From assembly GCF_943734655.1 (NCBI RefSeq), contig NC_071354.1, positions 178,459,411 through 178,523,410 of the forward strand: DNA of 64,000 nucleotides, in the 5' to 3' direction. The DNA comes from Sabethes cyaneus. Its lineage: Eukaryota > Arthropoda > Insecta > Diptera > Culicidae. Under the pieces are notes generated by a model. The model had not been told where the DNA came from. It saw only the letters and a program-made list of their open reading frames with translations, and searched no databases. Of the stretch, positions 46,225 to 57,159 are shown in pieces (the first letter of the stretch is position 1; each line of letters starts with the position of its first letter). The position numbers were made by a program, and so were the translations under genes.

Positions 46225-46360
46225 AAGTAGTGGTGCAGTTAGTACTTCCGGTGACGCAAGTGGTGATCCAGATTCTCCAGGTGATGCCACAAGTGGAGGC
46301 ACGTGCTCCAAGTTCCCCAGGTAATGCCGGTGGTGCCGGTAATGGTTTAAGTAGCCGTTC
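46225..46360 (+). pseudogene. Broken duplicate of a collagen-like tail
   Basis: Immediately after the shared 3' flank (TTTTGCTCCGAAATATCC) come the words SSGAVSTSGDASGDPDSPGD and, after a frameshift, SSPGNAGGAGNGLSSRS, the same Gly/Ser/Ala code and 'agtagccgtt' end as the gene before it. No start, signal peptide or promoter. A remnant of a tandem duplication or unequal exchange. Confidence 0.7.
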
Positions 46361-46919
46361 AGCTTGCTTCCTCATCTTTTCAATGAATCTAACATGAAAA
46401 TCAACACTAACTACCATATCGAACGGATCTTGTTGTAACATCCCTGGCCTAAAAGCAAAGACGACACATGCGAATTTCCTGACATGTTTAAGTTTGCTGC
46501 GCTCCACGCTATGTGCACAATGATGTCGTCGCAATTTTCTCTCCCAAATAATTTACAACTCTTGGCGTATCGTACGTTCAAGTCTAATTTGAGTCGATTA
46601 ATTCCGTTGTTGAGAATTTAGAGCAAAGTCTTGTGTGCAGGCGTCTTTTAGGAGTTGACCCTTCTTTATCGACAAACTTCGCAGTTGGTTATTATATCAC
46701 GTATAGTACAGGATAGTTCCGGGGCTAGTGCAACGATTCAACTCTGACTCCAGCAACACCGCCCAGACGAGATTCGAACAAACGACGACTAGCTTGTTAG
46801 ACAATCATCATATCTCGAAGCTAACTGGGTACTCAAGAGACTTCAGAGCAACGAACTCTGGAATCTGCCTCTGCTGTGATGTTCTTGCAGCTTCAATTTC
46901 AATGCAAGCATACAGATTT

Positions 46920-48330
46920 TATTTCAGAATTTCCGTAGTGCATAATGCTGTCGACCCACTACCGCCTATGTTCCTAAATCTCAGTTGCTTAATGCAATCT
47001 TCTGATGGCAATGTCGAGTCGTTGAACTCCGTCTTTCGAGATCCAGTTGTGTAGCCAAGTAAGTAGTAAGTAATTATACTTAAACGGTTTGCCGTCCTAA
47101 GACAAAGCCTGTTCTGTTGAACAAGGTTTCTCCAATTAACTCGGTTGTGGGTTACTCTCTCCCATTCCTCGGACACCGAGTACTCTCCGCCGGATCTTGC
47201 TCGTTGCGCTCTTGGTCGTCCAGTTTCTACTGGATTTGAGGCAAACACCATTTTTTCTGGGTAGTTCTTCCGCATTCTTGCAACATTTCCTGTCCATGAT
47301 ATCCATCTAGCTTTAGCCACCTTTTTTGAATACTGGGTTCGCCATAGAGCTGTGCGAGCTCATGGTTCATCCTCCGCCTCCATACTCCGTTCTTCCGTAC
47401 GCCACCGAAGGTCGTTCTCAGCACTCGTCTTTCGAAAACTTCAAGCACTCGCAGGTCCTTCTCGAGCATTGTCCATGTTTCATACCCGTGGAGAACAACC
47501 GGTCTAACAAGCGTCTACACTTTGTACGGGGGCTTAGTCTTCTCGCCCGCAATTGCTTGTGGAGCCCATAGTAAGCACAACTTCCGCTGATTATACGCCT
47601 CCAAATTTCATGGCTGGTATCATTGTCTGCCGTTACCAGTGATCCAACACAAGTAACAATTTGGGTTTCATTACACTTTTATGATGGCATTTAAGACCAA
47701 AATTTGTCATGAAAACCGCCATAAGAGTACAATAAAACTCACAATGTTGCTTGGGAAGCTAAACAAATTCGTCGACTACCTCAAACTCATCGCCGTTGAT
47801 CATTATCACCCAAGCTACGTCGATCGGTCACGGTTCCGCTAGCCAGTATGTACTTTGTTTTAAACTTATTATTTACCTTTAAACCAATCTTTTCTGCTTT
47901 GCGCTTTAGTCTAGAGGCGCTTTAGTTCTGCCGATAATATCCATGTCATCGGCAAAGCAGACAAATTGACTAGATTTGTTGAAGATCGTGCACCGCTTGT
48001 TGATATCCATTCGCTTCATAACACCTTGTGTTGAACAGCAGGTATGAGAGACCATCTCCTTGACGAAGCCCTCTGTGCGATTCGAATGATCTTGACAATT
48101 CACCCGAGATCCGAACACAGCACTGTGCACCATCATCGTAGATTGAATCAGTTTCATGAGCTTCATGGCGAAGCTGTTTTCGTCCATGATTTTCCATAGT
48201 ACTTTCCGGTCGATATGCGGCTTTGAAGTCAACGACAAATGATGCGTGGGAACTCCGTATTGACGGCCCTTTCGGATGATCTGCCACAGTATAAATATTT
48301 GAGTTGTGTAGCCAGAAGGCCCGAATCATA
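46920..48330 (-). pseudogene. RTE RT and C-terminal region, decayed
   Basis: Minus strand, in order: FVVDFKAAYRPESTMENHGR and CVRISGELSRSFESHRGLRQ-GDGL (48330-48050), SQFVCFADDMDIIGRT (47985-47930; the FADD catalytic box is intact), then VLEVFERRVLRTTFGGVRKN (about 47440-47380) and KARWISWTGNVARMRKNYPE with a conserved basic tail (47310-47100). Several frame changes and a 108-bp MITE at 47649 break it. Confidence 0.8.
47649..47755. mobile_element. 108-bp hairpin MITE, copy 2
   Basis: CAAGTAACAATTTGGG ... TTGCTTGGG with pairing arms, closely matching 22912-23019. Inserted in RTE sequence. Confidence 0.75.
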
Positions 48331-48672
48331 CTATTGAGGCGTCGATTAACAAAGACCAGAAACTTCTACGTATTCACTGTCCGCGCGTCATATGCATCAC
48401 TTGCGTAAAGTTATACAGATTTCGCGTTCAAATTAAGATCCGAATTTTGGTTTGGTGTCTGATCGCCCGCCCTCGCCTTCGTATGTTCGAACCTCGACTG
48501 GACGGTGCCACTGCAGAGTTAATAGGCACTAGCCCAGTAATGTTCCTGTACTCTAAAAACCGGCTGCGAAGTCTGTCAATAAAGAAGGGTTAAGTTCTGA
48601 AAGACGTTTATGCCCATGGCTTTGTTTTGCTTTACTTCGCTTTGCCTGATCTGGTTAGAGCTCCGTATGCCT

Positions 48673-49953
48673 TCTTCTTTATATGTAAAAGCGTAAGCGT
48701 GAGTATGTTTGTGTGTTCCACCATAACTCCAGAACGCCTTGACCGTTCTCCATCAAACTTGGCACACATGTTCCTTGGTATAAAATAATCAGCACTGGGA
48801 GGTTGACAAGAAGGGGGGTTACTAACAGGGAGGGAGGCCAGAGACGCTTGTGCGCATTCCGGGATTATAAGAATTTCCTTCCAGCATTAGGATCCTTCCA
48901 TGTAATAATCAATTTCGCTGCACCAGCTTTAACCCACGTGATGGTTTGCTTATTCGAAGAGTACAACATAAATATTGTTTCAGACCTTCAGGAGTTTCCT
49001 CCTAGTGATTCCGGTTGACTCCTCACTCCATCCTCCAGTCTTCCACTCATATGATGCCTCTGTATTCAATAATTTATCATATAATGCACATAATGAATTA
49101 ATCAAACGATATATAATGAAATGAAATTAATATGGATAAAAATAGAACGAGCTCACCAGCAGTCCTTTGCATACGATATAGTTGCAACATAATGATGCCA
49201 TCATTTGGGTTTCCATCAGTCCTACATGTACAACATGTACACTACATGTACAGCATTACCGGGTATGACCACGTGGAGGTGCTAGATAGGAACTTGGGAT
49301 GGCTAGAACTATGTTGGACGCATCTTCATTGCCTTCCCCCTTTAATACCCACCTTTATTTAGTTTCCATTATGGGGATAAAATAAACCAACGCGTAATTA
49401 GCTACGTGACAGAGGAGGGAGCTGACTGGGAAAGAACCGACAAGTTGTGGGACGAGGAACGTGAGTACGAATGTATGTTTCGCCATAGTTCTGGAACTTC
49501 TAGACTGTTCTTCATTAAACATCGTTTGTGAAACACATTTATTGTGTCATACTTAAAAGAATCAGCACATTGGGGTTGACAAAAGAGAAAGATGGTTTCT
49601 TACAAGGGGAGAGAAAGGTTCAAATGGGTAAAAGGGTGCGTTACTCTTCAATTTGGAACGGTAGCGGTTGTACAAGTTGCTGGATTTCTGAAAGGGGGAA
49701 TAGGGTGGCCATTAACAAAGGCGAGATTCAAAAACGTGAAAAAGGTTTTTTGTCGATTTATAGGGATTACTGGGAAGAAGTCAGATTTACAAGTGGCTGG
49801 GGGACAACATGAGAGGAACTGACAAAGGGAGTAGACACATTCTAATGAAAAAAGAGTTATGTTTCTTGCATTATGAGAACTTTCGTTACAATAACAGATG
49901 TACAAGTTACTGAGAGGCAAAGGGGCCCCGAATAAGATCGGGCAATCAGCTAG
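48673..49953 (+). mobile_element. Helitron-like non-autonomous element
   Basis: The right end has the Helitron 3' signature: hairpin CCCGA-ataaga-TCGGG (49927-49942), eight bases, then CTAG (49950-49953) followed by T. The left end near 48673 reads TCTTCTTTATATGTAAAAGC. A segment near 48690-48830 (CCATAACTCCAGAACG, TTGACAAGAAGGGG) recurs diverged at 49480-49610, an internal duplication. No Rep/helicase gene. The base before the left TC is T rather than A, so the left border is uncertain. Confidence 0.55.
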
Positions 49954-49954
49954 T

Positions 49955-50435
49955 CAATGCCTAAAAGTCATGCACATATATCTATAGTAGTACTTTCAAC
50001 CAAATTTGTCATCTATCTCATCAACTTTCGAAATCAGATAATGTTTTATACTATGTGGAGCCACATTTCTGCATTTCATGCTAAATAATGCTAATAAAGT
50101 TTTTCGATGGAACGCAAGTTCAGGTAACTTTGTGGATTTATTCGTTTTTCAATAAAATTGACAATACTGAGCTGTGACATTGCGGCTGTAAAGACAGCTA
50201 ACTAAATCAGACAAGAGCTTTAAGGGAGCTTCGTATGACTGAATGAATGACAATGTTCTTTTCTACAGCCAATCTTTCTTGTATAGCTGTCCTTCAATAA
50301 TCCTTCTAACGGCGAAAATCCTAGTTTACTTTTCACAGCTTGCAGATATCAAATCATCAACCTGCGAGCCGTGAACATTTAGCGAAGCAAAAATTTTGAC
50401 CCGAGAAATTAGTCATTTGCTAATCTCTTTCATGA
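49955..50435. other. No recognisable gene
   Basis: Unrecognised AT-rich sequence. From about 50440 the flank shared with 57420 onwards begins. Confidence 0.4.
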
Positions 50436-50691
50436 TACAGTTTTTATCATTACTGAGTTTCGGGTGAAAGAATATTTGAATATTTAACTTTGACTGCTAA
50501 ACAAATTGTTCAATTATTAAAAATTCGAAAAAAATAAACTGGTAATGAAAATAATTGTTTGTCCAATAGAGCAGCCAATTAACCAACCCTAAACAAATAG
50601 TACCAAATTTGTACAACTGGTTTTCAGTATATATGGAAATTTCCATCAAATTATAATATCAGGATAAATATGCACATTCATTCTTGGGCAA

Positions 50692-50802
50692 ATAAACAAG
50701 TCGATATTTGATCTTTAGATACGATGTTAGTTCAACTGCAACGGAGCACAACGGTTGCCGTACAATCTACTATAAATTCGAGTATTATACCCATCGATCA
50801 TT
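50692..50802 (+). promoter_or_regulatory. Promoter of the 50837 gene
   Basis: ATAAACA (50692-50698), TATAAAT (50771-50777), initiator ATCATT about 50797-50802. The block GTTAGTTCAACTGCAACGGA upstream of the TATA box is the same as at 57700. Confidence 0.75.
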
Positions 50803-50836
50803 ACTTACTGGAAAACATCCTTCGGACAACACCAGA

Positions 50837-51592
50837 ATGAAAATAATTTTCTTTACTCTAGTGGCGGCACTGGTTGTGCTGGCCGTAGTAGGCGAATCAC
50901 AGGATATCGACGATAAGAACGAAAACCCGGAGGTCATACCCCATCGTTATCGCTACCGTCCCCATCATCGCCATCACCCGCGCCGTCGTCATCCACACCG
51001 TCCACACCATCCGCATCATCCCCACCACCCGCATCATCCGCCACCACCAAACAATGGCAGTTCCAGCGATCCTTCCGGCAGAGGACAACCCGCAGCACCG
51101 GTTAACATAACCGCTATTATTGAAGAAATCTGGAAAGTGCTAAGAGCCGATATTAATCGTGGCTCTAACCCAGCCAGTGGCGGTGCTTCGGGTGGAGCTC
51201 AAGGTGGTGCCCCAGGTGGAGGTGCAGGCGGTGCCCCGGGAGCCCCAGGTGCCCCAGGAGCACCAGGTGCCCCAGGAGCACCAGGTGCCCCAGGATCGCC
51301 AGGCGCCTCAGGTAACGCCGCAGGTGGTTCCCCAGGTGCCCCAGGAGCACCAGGTGCTTCAGGAGCCCCCGGTGCAGCAGGAGCCCCAGGTGCCTCAGGA
51401 AACGCCGCAGGTGGTGCCCCAGGTGCCCCACAAGCCCCGGATGCAGCAGGAGCCCCGGATGCAGCAGGAGCCCCAGGTGCATCAGGAGCACCAGGTGCAG
51501 CAGGAGCCCCAGGTGCTGCTGGTGCCTCAGGTAGTGCTGCAGGTGGTGCCCCAGGTGCAGGAGCCCCAGGCGGTGCTGCAGGCAGCCGTTAA
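50837..51592 (+). CDS. His-rich, collagen-like secreted protein, member 2 (251 aa)
   Basis: Signal peptide 1-19 (MKIIFFTLVAALVVLAVVG). Acidic ESQDIDDKNENPEVIPHR (20-37). A His/Arg/Pro block (about 38-71) made of HHP/HPH repeats. The linker NNGSSSDPSGRGQPAAPVN contains a sequon NGS. Helix-like ITAIIEEIWKVLRADINRGS (91-110). Then Gly-Xaa-Yaa-like GAPGAPGAPGAP and GAAGAPGAPGASG repeats to AGSR. An open frame extends 43 codons upstream, but the ATG after the TATA box and short leader is the start, as in the paralogues. The His block suggests metal binding, and the Gly-Ala-Pro tail could form collagen-like or disordered chains; both are inference. Confidence 0.88.
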   Translation: MKIIFFTLVAALVVLAVVGESQDIDDKNENPEVIPHRYRYRPHHRHHPRRRHPHRPHHPHHPHHPHHPPPPNNGSSSDPSGRGQPAAPVNITAIIEEIWKVLRADINRGSNPASGGASGGAQGGAPGGGAGGAPGAPGAPGAPGAPGAPGAPGSPGASGNAAGGSPGAPGAPGASGAPGAAGAPGASGNAAGGAPGAPQAPDAAGAPDAAGAPGASGAPGAAGAPGAAGASGSAAGGAPGAGAPGGAAGSR

Positions 51593-52049
51593 ATGGTTTG
51601 GTTCTCTATTCAATGACGATTTTTGGCTAAATTATATTTAAGTTTGGCATGAATCATATGATCCTTATTTTTGCTCCGAAATACCCACTAACATAGCGAA
51701 ACACAGGCAAGAGAACTGTTCCGACATTTGAGATCCCGAACAACAGAATTTTAGAATTAATTAGAACTTGTTGATTGGTTATCGAAAGGTGCCTAGAGTA
51801 ACGATTTAAGCAGCTTTTTAGAATCTGTTTAGATGGCTCTTCTTGTCAATAAATCGAACATGAACGGACTACTCACTTTTGCATACAGAATTCAACACCG
51901 CTCTTTCGTAGTGTGTTGCCGATACACTGCCAACTGCGAATCTCAGTAGACACAGGCTGGTGATAACAAAGTTAATGGAGCTCGTCTGTCAGGTATCGAT
52001 ACTAAAGCTTCTGTGTGTTAAACTCCATAGGTTTCACGTTTAGCCACCC
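51593..52049. other. 3' flank of the 50837 gene
   Basis: The first ~110 bases (TTTTTGGCTAAATTATATTT, CATGAATCATATG, TTTTTGCTCCGAAATA) are conserved after all three collagen-like genes and mark the duplicated unit. An AATAAA occurs near 51849. No other gene was seen. Confidence 0.6.
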
Positions 52050-52147
52050 TGATACACAATACTGCTTTTATAGCACACTTACGACGGTTCTGGTGACAAA
52101 AAATGGTCAGAAAAACCGCAATAAGAGTGCCATAAAACAATCACCGA

Positions 52148-53114
52148 TTGATCACCGCTCTACCGGCTGACAAGATCGAATACGTGAAGCGCACGTTCAA
52201 TACGTATGACCCACACATACAGTTTACGTGTGAGGTTGAAAACGAAAACCGATTGCCGTACTTAGACATGGTTCTAATAAGAACTGGTGAGCAGCAAATC
52301 GTCACCGACTGGTACCGCAAGCCAATCTCCAGCGGACGTATGTTGAATTTCTTCTCGTTTCACCCTCTCACCCAAAAGCTAAACACGGTCACCGGCTTTA
52401 TAGGAAGAGTATTTAAACTATCGACATGTAAATCTTTTGATGAGAAAAAGAACGTGGTACGGGAATTTTTGAAAAACAATAACTATCCCAGTTCATTGAT
52501 AAATCGTCTGATCAACAAATTTGCCACAACAAATTCACGTACCAGTTCAAAAGGGTGAAACGGAAGGCGAGGAAAAAGTATATCGATCGCTTCACCACGT
52601 AGATGTTCTCACTCCCGCACTTGCGAGGGTCGTTCACAAACACCAGAAAAATGTTTGCCTTAGTTTCAAATGTGCCAAAACAAACGCAGCGCTATTTTCA
52701 AAACTTAAAGATCCGACATCTATGCTTTTGAGACGCAATGTGATATATCGCATTGCCTGTGCAGATTGTGAAAGTTGTTACATTGGACTTACGACACAAC
52801 AACTAAAGCAACGTTTGTCTGGTCATCGATCTTTGATAAAGCGTTATCAAGATTTCAAGCAGTCAGACTCTGGACAAAATGAAAACAAAAAAGATGAATT
52901 TAAGAAAACTGCACTCATGGTTCACATTATCGAACATGATCACAATTTTGATTTATCCAAAGTCAAAATCATAGACCAAGACAGTAGAATTCAAGCTCTA
53001 CAAATTTTGGAAATGTGCCATATATTTTCTGACAATTCTACAGTGAATTTTAGAACCGACACCGACAATTTGAATTCTACCTACGCTGGCATTTTACACT
53101 CTCTCGCTCAATAA
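52148..53114 (+). pseudogene. Penelope-like RT C-terminus and GIY-YIG endonuclease
   Basis: First frame (52148-52558): FTCEVENENRLPYLDMVLIR, TDWYRKPISSGRMLNFFSFH, KLNTVTGFIGRVFKLS, the thumb region of Penelope RTs. A frameshift near 52520-52558 leads to the second frame (52521-53114): a Cys-containing linker (CLSFKCAKTN), then RRNVIYRIACADCESCYIGL with TTQQLKQRLSGHRSLI, the GIY-YIG nuclease core with its conserved Arg. It ends with FSDNSTVNFRTDTDNLNSTY at a natural stop. The RT palm (YADD) is lost by truncation. The nuclease half is uninterrupted, suggesting a fairly young insertion. Confidence 0.85.
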
Positions 53115-53508
53115 TTCTGATCGTAACTCTCAGCCAAGACGTTGCTCTTTAGCTACGCCATCTCTGTTCTTATTAGTTTCCAAGCGTTCCATGCAATCTT
53201 TTCTTGAAATTTCGCCATCTCACACAGCCATTTGAAAAGTTTCATTCTTCAATCTGTGTTCGATGTGCCCGGGTAAAATCTGTGTAAGTTCTTCTTTTTA
53301 AAGTCAATAGTTAGCAAAAAACCCACACTATAAATGTGCTGCTTTTTCAGTGTAGAGAAACCGACAATATTATATATACACAAATGACACAAATTACTTG
53401 ACAAAGAAAATATTTGCATACGTTGTGAGTAGTTAAATGTTAAATGTTAGACTTGTATAACTATGTTAAAAAAAAAAATAAACAAAAAAAAATTTGTAAA
53501 TCAATAGC

Positions 53509-53547
53509 TGTCCTGAGGATGAAGGGATACACTTCGAAACGTCGACA
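53509..53547 (+). ncRNA. Hammerhead-ribozyme motif of the Penelope-like element
   Basis: Order of parts: stem I TGTC (53509-53512), CTGAGGA (53513-53519, fits CUGANGA), T, stem II GAAG-GGATACA-CTTC (53521-53535), GAAA (53536-53539), then CGTC (53540-53543) and GACA (53544-53547), which pairs with TGTC. All core elements are present. Stem III is only the A-C/G-U palindrome, as described for the minimal hammerheads of Penelope-like elements. Predicted cleavage is after C53543. Activity is not known. Confidence 0.65.
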
Positions 53548-53683
53548 ATAAACGAAATATAAATATTTTCGCACGAAACCCGTGACCAAAAGCCAGTACC
53601 ACATCTATAACAAAACCAACGGTCGTTTTTATTATCATCATAAAACAAGATATGTTACTTGGACTGAGATCCAGATTTTGTTT

Positions 53684-54690
53684 TTGACGTAGGACTACGT
53701 CTTACGGCAAGTTTTGAGATAGGGTGTCATTCCAAAAAATCGAAAAATGCGAGCGTCACGAAAAATGAAAGGTTTTGAGCGCTAATAGCTCAGCGGTTTT
53801 CCGAACGATTTTCAATATTCTTACACCAATCGATCGGAAAATCTTCTAAGAATTGACCCAAATGAAGAAAAGTATGGATTCTTGATGTTGAACTATTGAA
53901 AAATTGAAAATAATGAACCTTTGTTTTACCAGAATTTTCGCTTCGTGATTGGTTGGAAGATACTTTACGATGATCTAAACCTATACCAATTTGATATCTG
54001 TGCTTGGGAAGTAAGCCAAAACAAGTGACGAAGTTTCCTCATTTCAACAAGATTTCTTATCACCGCGGTTAAACCTAGACCATTTTGATGTCCTTGCTTG
54101 GGAAGTACAATCCAATACAAGTAGTCCAATTTGATGTCTGTGTTAGGGAAGTATGCCAGAAAAAATGACACTAGTTCGTTGTCCCAACAGATTGCAAATT
54201 CTTTACTGCGAGACGATTAAACCTAGGCGAATTCGATATCTGTGTTGGAAAAATGTGCTATAGTTGTAGTGTTCGGTTACAATACGACTCTGTATGAATA
54301 CGCATGCTTGCCGTTTCATTAGAAGTGTAGTGAAAAGATGTGCTGTTGATAAAATAGGATTGAATTGGTAAAATCCCTTCAACGTGGGGAACCATGGGTA
54401 ATAAAAACAATCTTTAATTTCAGTAAGGTAGCAGGAAAGCAATAGTTTGTGTTCTTGATTTTGTTAAGTGGTTTTCAAATGCACAATCTTTTGAGAATTG
54501 AACGTATGCAATGTTACTACTTTGATAAATGTTACATACAACGCATGTAGCATGTTTATATGTTGCATATAGCATGTATACATGAAGAATCGAATGATTA
54601 CAAGCATGAATACATGCTACTATCACTACAAAGAGACTTACGTAGTCCTGCGTCACCTATATATGCGGTCGTGTCTTGTACACAACCCCT
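53684..54690 (-). mobile_element. 1-kb element 'B', copy 2
   Basis: Near-identical, inverted copy of 9219-10247, with GACGTAGGACTACGTC at 53685-53700 and GACTTACGTAGTCCTGCGTC at the other end. Flanked on both sides by CTTGGACTG.GATCCAGATTT, a duplicated ~45-bp segment, so the flank was itself duplicated or belongs to the target repeat. Confidence 0.75.
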
Positions 54691-54822
54691 TTTATTTTTT
54701 TTAACCGCAATAAGAGTGCCATAAAACAAGATTTCTTACTTGGACTGGGATCCAGATTTTGTTTTTTTAACTGATTTGGTTAGATAATAAAGCCAAATGC
54801 AGTGCAGTGCAAATCCCATACA

Positions 54823-55758
54823 AGGGACGATTCAATAATGACGTCCACCAAATTTCTACTTTTTTAGACACCCCACCCCCCTTCCCCCTCTGTTCGATTG
54901 TGTCACAAAACTCAGCCCCCCCCCCCCCCCTCTGGATGTCACACAAACTCAAAATTAAAATGAAAAACGTTTTGATAGCAAAAAGTGGTTTATAAAAATA
55001 GCTTAACCTTTTAAGAGTTAGAGTATGATTAAAAAATATAGAAAATGCTGCTTTTTTACAGATTTTTTATAGAACTGCTGACTTGCTTGTATGTAATTTT
55101 TTTAGTTGAAATATTTTTATGAGAACGATTTATGAACTGCGAACAAGAACACAACCATCTCTTGCAAATCGTCACAAATCAGTGAAAAAATGAAGCTTTG
55201 GTTTCAATTAAAGTAGCACCGCTTTGCTTCAAAACAAGCTTCAATTTGCGTCGGCGAAGCCTGTTTTATTACATCGTGACAATAGTTTTTAGAGTTCATT
55301 GTACTTTTCTTTCAAATATTTAGTAAAAGGCTAGAAACTTTGATTGCAAACGAACTGAAATTGAGCAACTTATATTCTTTAATGTAATCCGTGATCATTG
55401 ATAAATTGTTCCTGACTTTCAAGCGCCGTCTGCTGGAACAATTACCAGCTTCAATTGAAGCTTGCTTGAAAGATTCTGTTCAACAAATGAAACAAGTCGC
55501 TTCTTGAGTGAAGCAAAGGTAGGATCAGTTTCATTTATGTGTTTCGACAATGTCGGGCCCTGCTGCGATCTTCTGAAGTAAGATAAGTTTGAAAATAGAA
55601 ATAAATCGCTAATTTTTGCAGCCTATTGATAAAAATAAAATTTTCTTCGTAGGATGTCACATTTGCCTAGACCCCCTCTCCCCCTTTGTCACAACCTGTC
55701 ACAAAATTGACACCCCCCTCCCCACCATAAGCAATGGACGTCATTATTTAATGGTCCT
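54823..55758. mobile_element. ~940-bp element with inverted ends and C-runs
   Basis: The left end GGGACGATTCAATAATGACG-TCCACC is mirrored by GCAATGGACGTCATTATTTA-ATGGTCC at the right. Next to each end lie C-rich tracts (ACACCCCACCCCCC; GACACCCCCCTCCCC) with 'tgtcaca' words. The interior (about 55000-55640) is AT-rich with no recognised gene. Confidence 0.65.
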
Positions 55759-55794
55759 CAATATGTTCAACTTTTTCACCAGCGCGAGAGATAC

Positions 55795-56325
55795 ATTTAA
55801 CTTCACTCGGAACTGTAAACAAATGTGATTCACCGAAATTAAAGATTGTGGATAACATCTTTTTCACTTGGGTACTCTTCTTTCGCGCGTGAATACGCTC
55901 GTGAACAAAGGCTGCAGTTAGGAAAAAGTTGACGTTTCAAGCCAATGAGTGTATGAAGGTGTGGAAAAAGAATATTTATCAACAAAAATTTGATAACACC
56001 AAAAACATACCACAACGAGCAATGCTGATTGTTTTTATAATTGGACCTTATGATTAACCGTTATTAATCGCTTTTCTGTTCAAAAATGTATTGATAATGT
56101 TTTACGCTACAGTCAACTACTGTAGCACCATTGCCCTACTTGTAAATACCGCATTGGCTTTAAGTTTATTTTCACTTCGCTCGAACTGTAAGCCCGTGAA
56201 TTCACTTCGCATGAACTGTAAACTGAGATTGATTAAATTATAAGATGAACTACAATCTTTATTTCACGAGAGCGAAAATATACGCTTTTTCACTTGCTTC
56301 ACTTCACTTGGAACTGTATACTATG
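55795..56325. repeat. Dispersed 'CACTTCGCTCGAACTGTAAAC' motif, four copies
   Basis: Variants of ACTTCRCTYGRAACTGTA occur near 55800, 56170, 56203 and 56303, irregularly spaced. No gene or known element was recognised around them. Confidence 0.5.
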
Positions 56326-56411
56326 TTCAAGAACTACAGTGAAATATTACGCGAGGAATCGAAGTATTGAGGTGATCGAAACTAGGGTAATCGAACGTCA
56401 CGCACATTGCG

Positions 56412-56735
56412 AATGTCCCCCGAATAACGCGGTGGGCGGTGGTGTACGCCCACGACGATTTCTTAGTTGTCCATTAATCAATAAAGTTGATTTTTAGCAC
56501 CTTGTTAGTATTTGGTGTAACCTACCCAACAAACATTTTTGTTGAATAACTGCTTATCAAGCACTTGTTACCCGGTAATTGGCTACACAATGGTTAAATA
56601 AGCTACTATTCAACAAAAATGTTTGTTGGGTAGTCAACTACCAAAAATCAACTTTATTGATTAATGGACAGCTGAGATATCGCAGTGAGCGTACAGCACC
56701 ACCCATCGCCTTATTCGGGGGATTCCTGTATATAC
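56412..56735. mobile_element. Palindromic element interrupted at its centre
   Basis: The left arm (CCCCCGAATAACGCGGTGGG ... TCCATTAATCAATAAAGTTG) is the reverse complement of the right arm (CAACTTTATTGATTAATGGA ... CCCATCGCCTTATTCGGGGG). The centre is occupied by the hairpin MITE at 56522-56633. Confidence 0.75.
56522..56633. mobile_element. 112-bp hairpin MITE
   Basis: CTACCCAACAAACATTTTTG ... CAAAAATGTTTGTTGGGTAG, 26-bp near-perfect ends. A diverged relative is at 33421-33525. Confidence 0.75.
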
Positions 56736-57159
56736 ACAGAAAGTGATGCCAAATTGATAACCTCAATGTTTCCGAGTTTTTCGTTGAAATATTTTTGGTC
56801 TATACTACAGTTAAATATCATCTTTAATTTTTATTAATAAACATGCGCTGGTGATAAAATCAACTAACTACAGTGGAATAATTCTGTTTTAGATTTTCAA
56901 ATCGCTAATAATTGCTCTCTAAACAACGTGGAGTCTGGAGTATTTATTTCGCATAATTTGCTGATATTGCCACATAACTGGCTAATTGCCAAACTGGCAA
57001 CCAGGGTGCCTCAAAATTGTTTTGGTCGAAGAAAAAATTATTCAGAAAAGAATCATGATATTAGAACATTCAAAATTGTTAATTCAATTGGAATTAAAGA
57101 CCCAAAAGTAACGTGAGGTTGTGGAATAACACGTGTTTAATTAGATCAGTTTGCCTCTG

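Larger units (their letters stand above)
52143..53635 (+). mobile_element. Penelope-like retroelement, 5'-truncated
   Basis: Contains the end of a reverse transcriptase, a GIY-YIG endonuclease and a 3' region with a hammerhead motif. CATAAAACAA occurs just before it (52133-52142) and just after it (about 53639-53648), a plausible target duplication. It landed in a relative of the 108-bp MITE. Confidence 0.8.

Noticed and set aside
50708..50836. N-terminal extension of the 50837 gene (and of the 57812 gene from 57683)
   Set aside because: The extension runs through the TATA box and initiator; the signal peptide begins at the downstream ATG, which is conserved in all three paralogues.
51159..51641. 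160-codon Pro/Gln/Val-rich frame and its antisense partner
   Set aside because: Alternative-frame reading of the GAP repeats of the 50837 gene.
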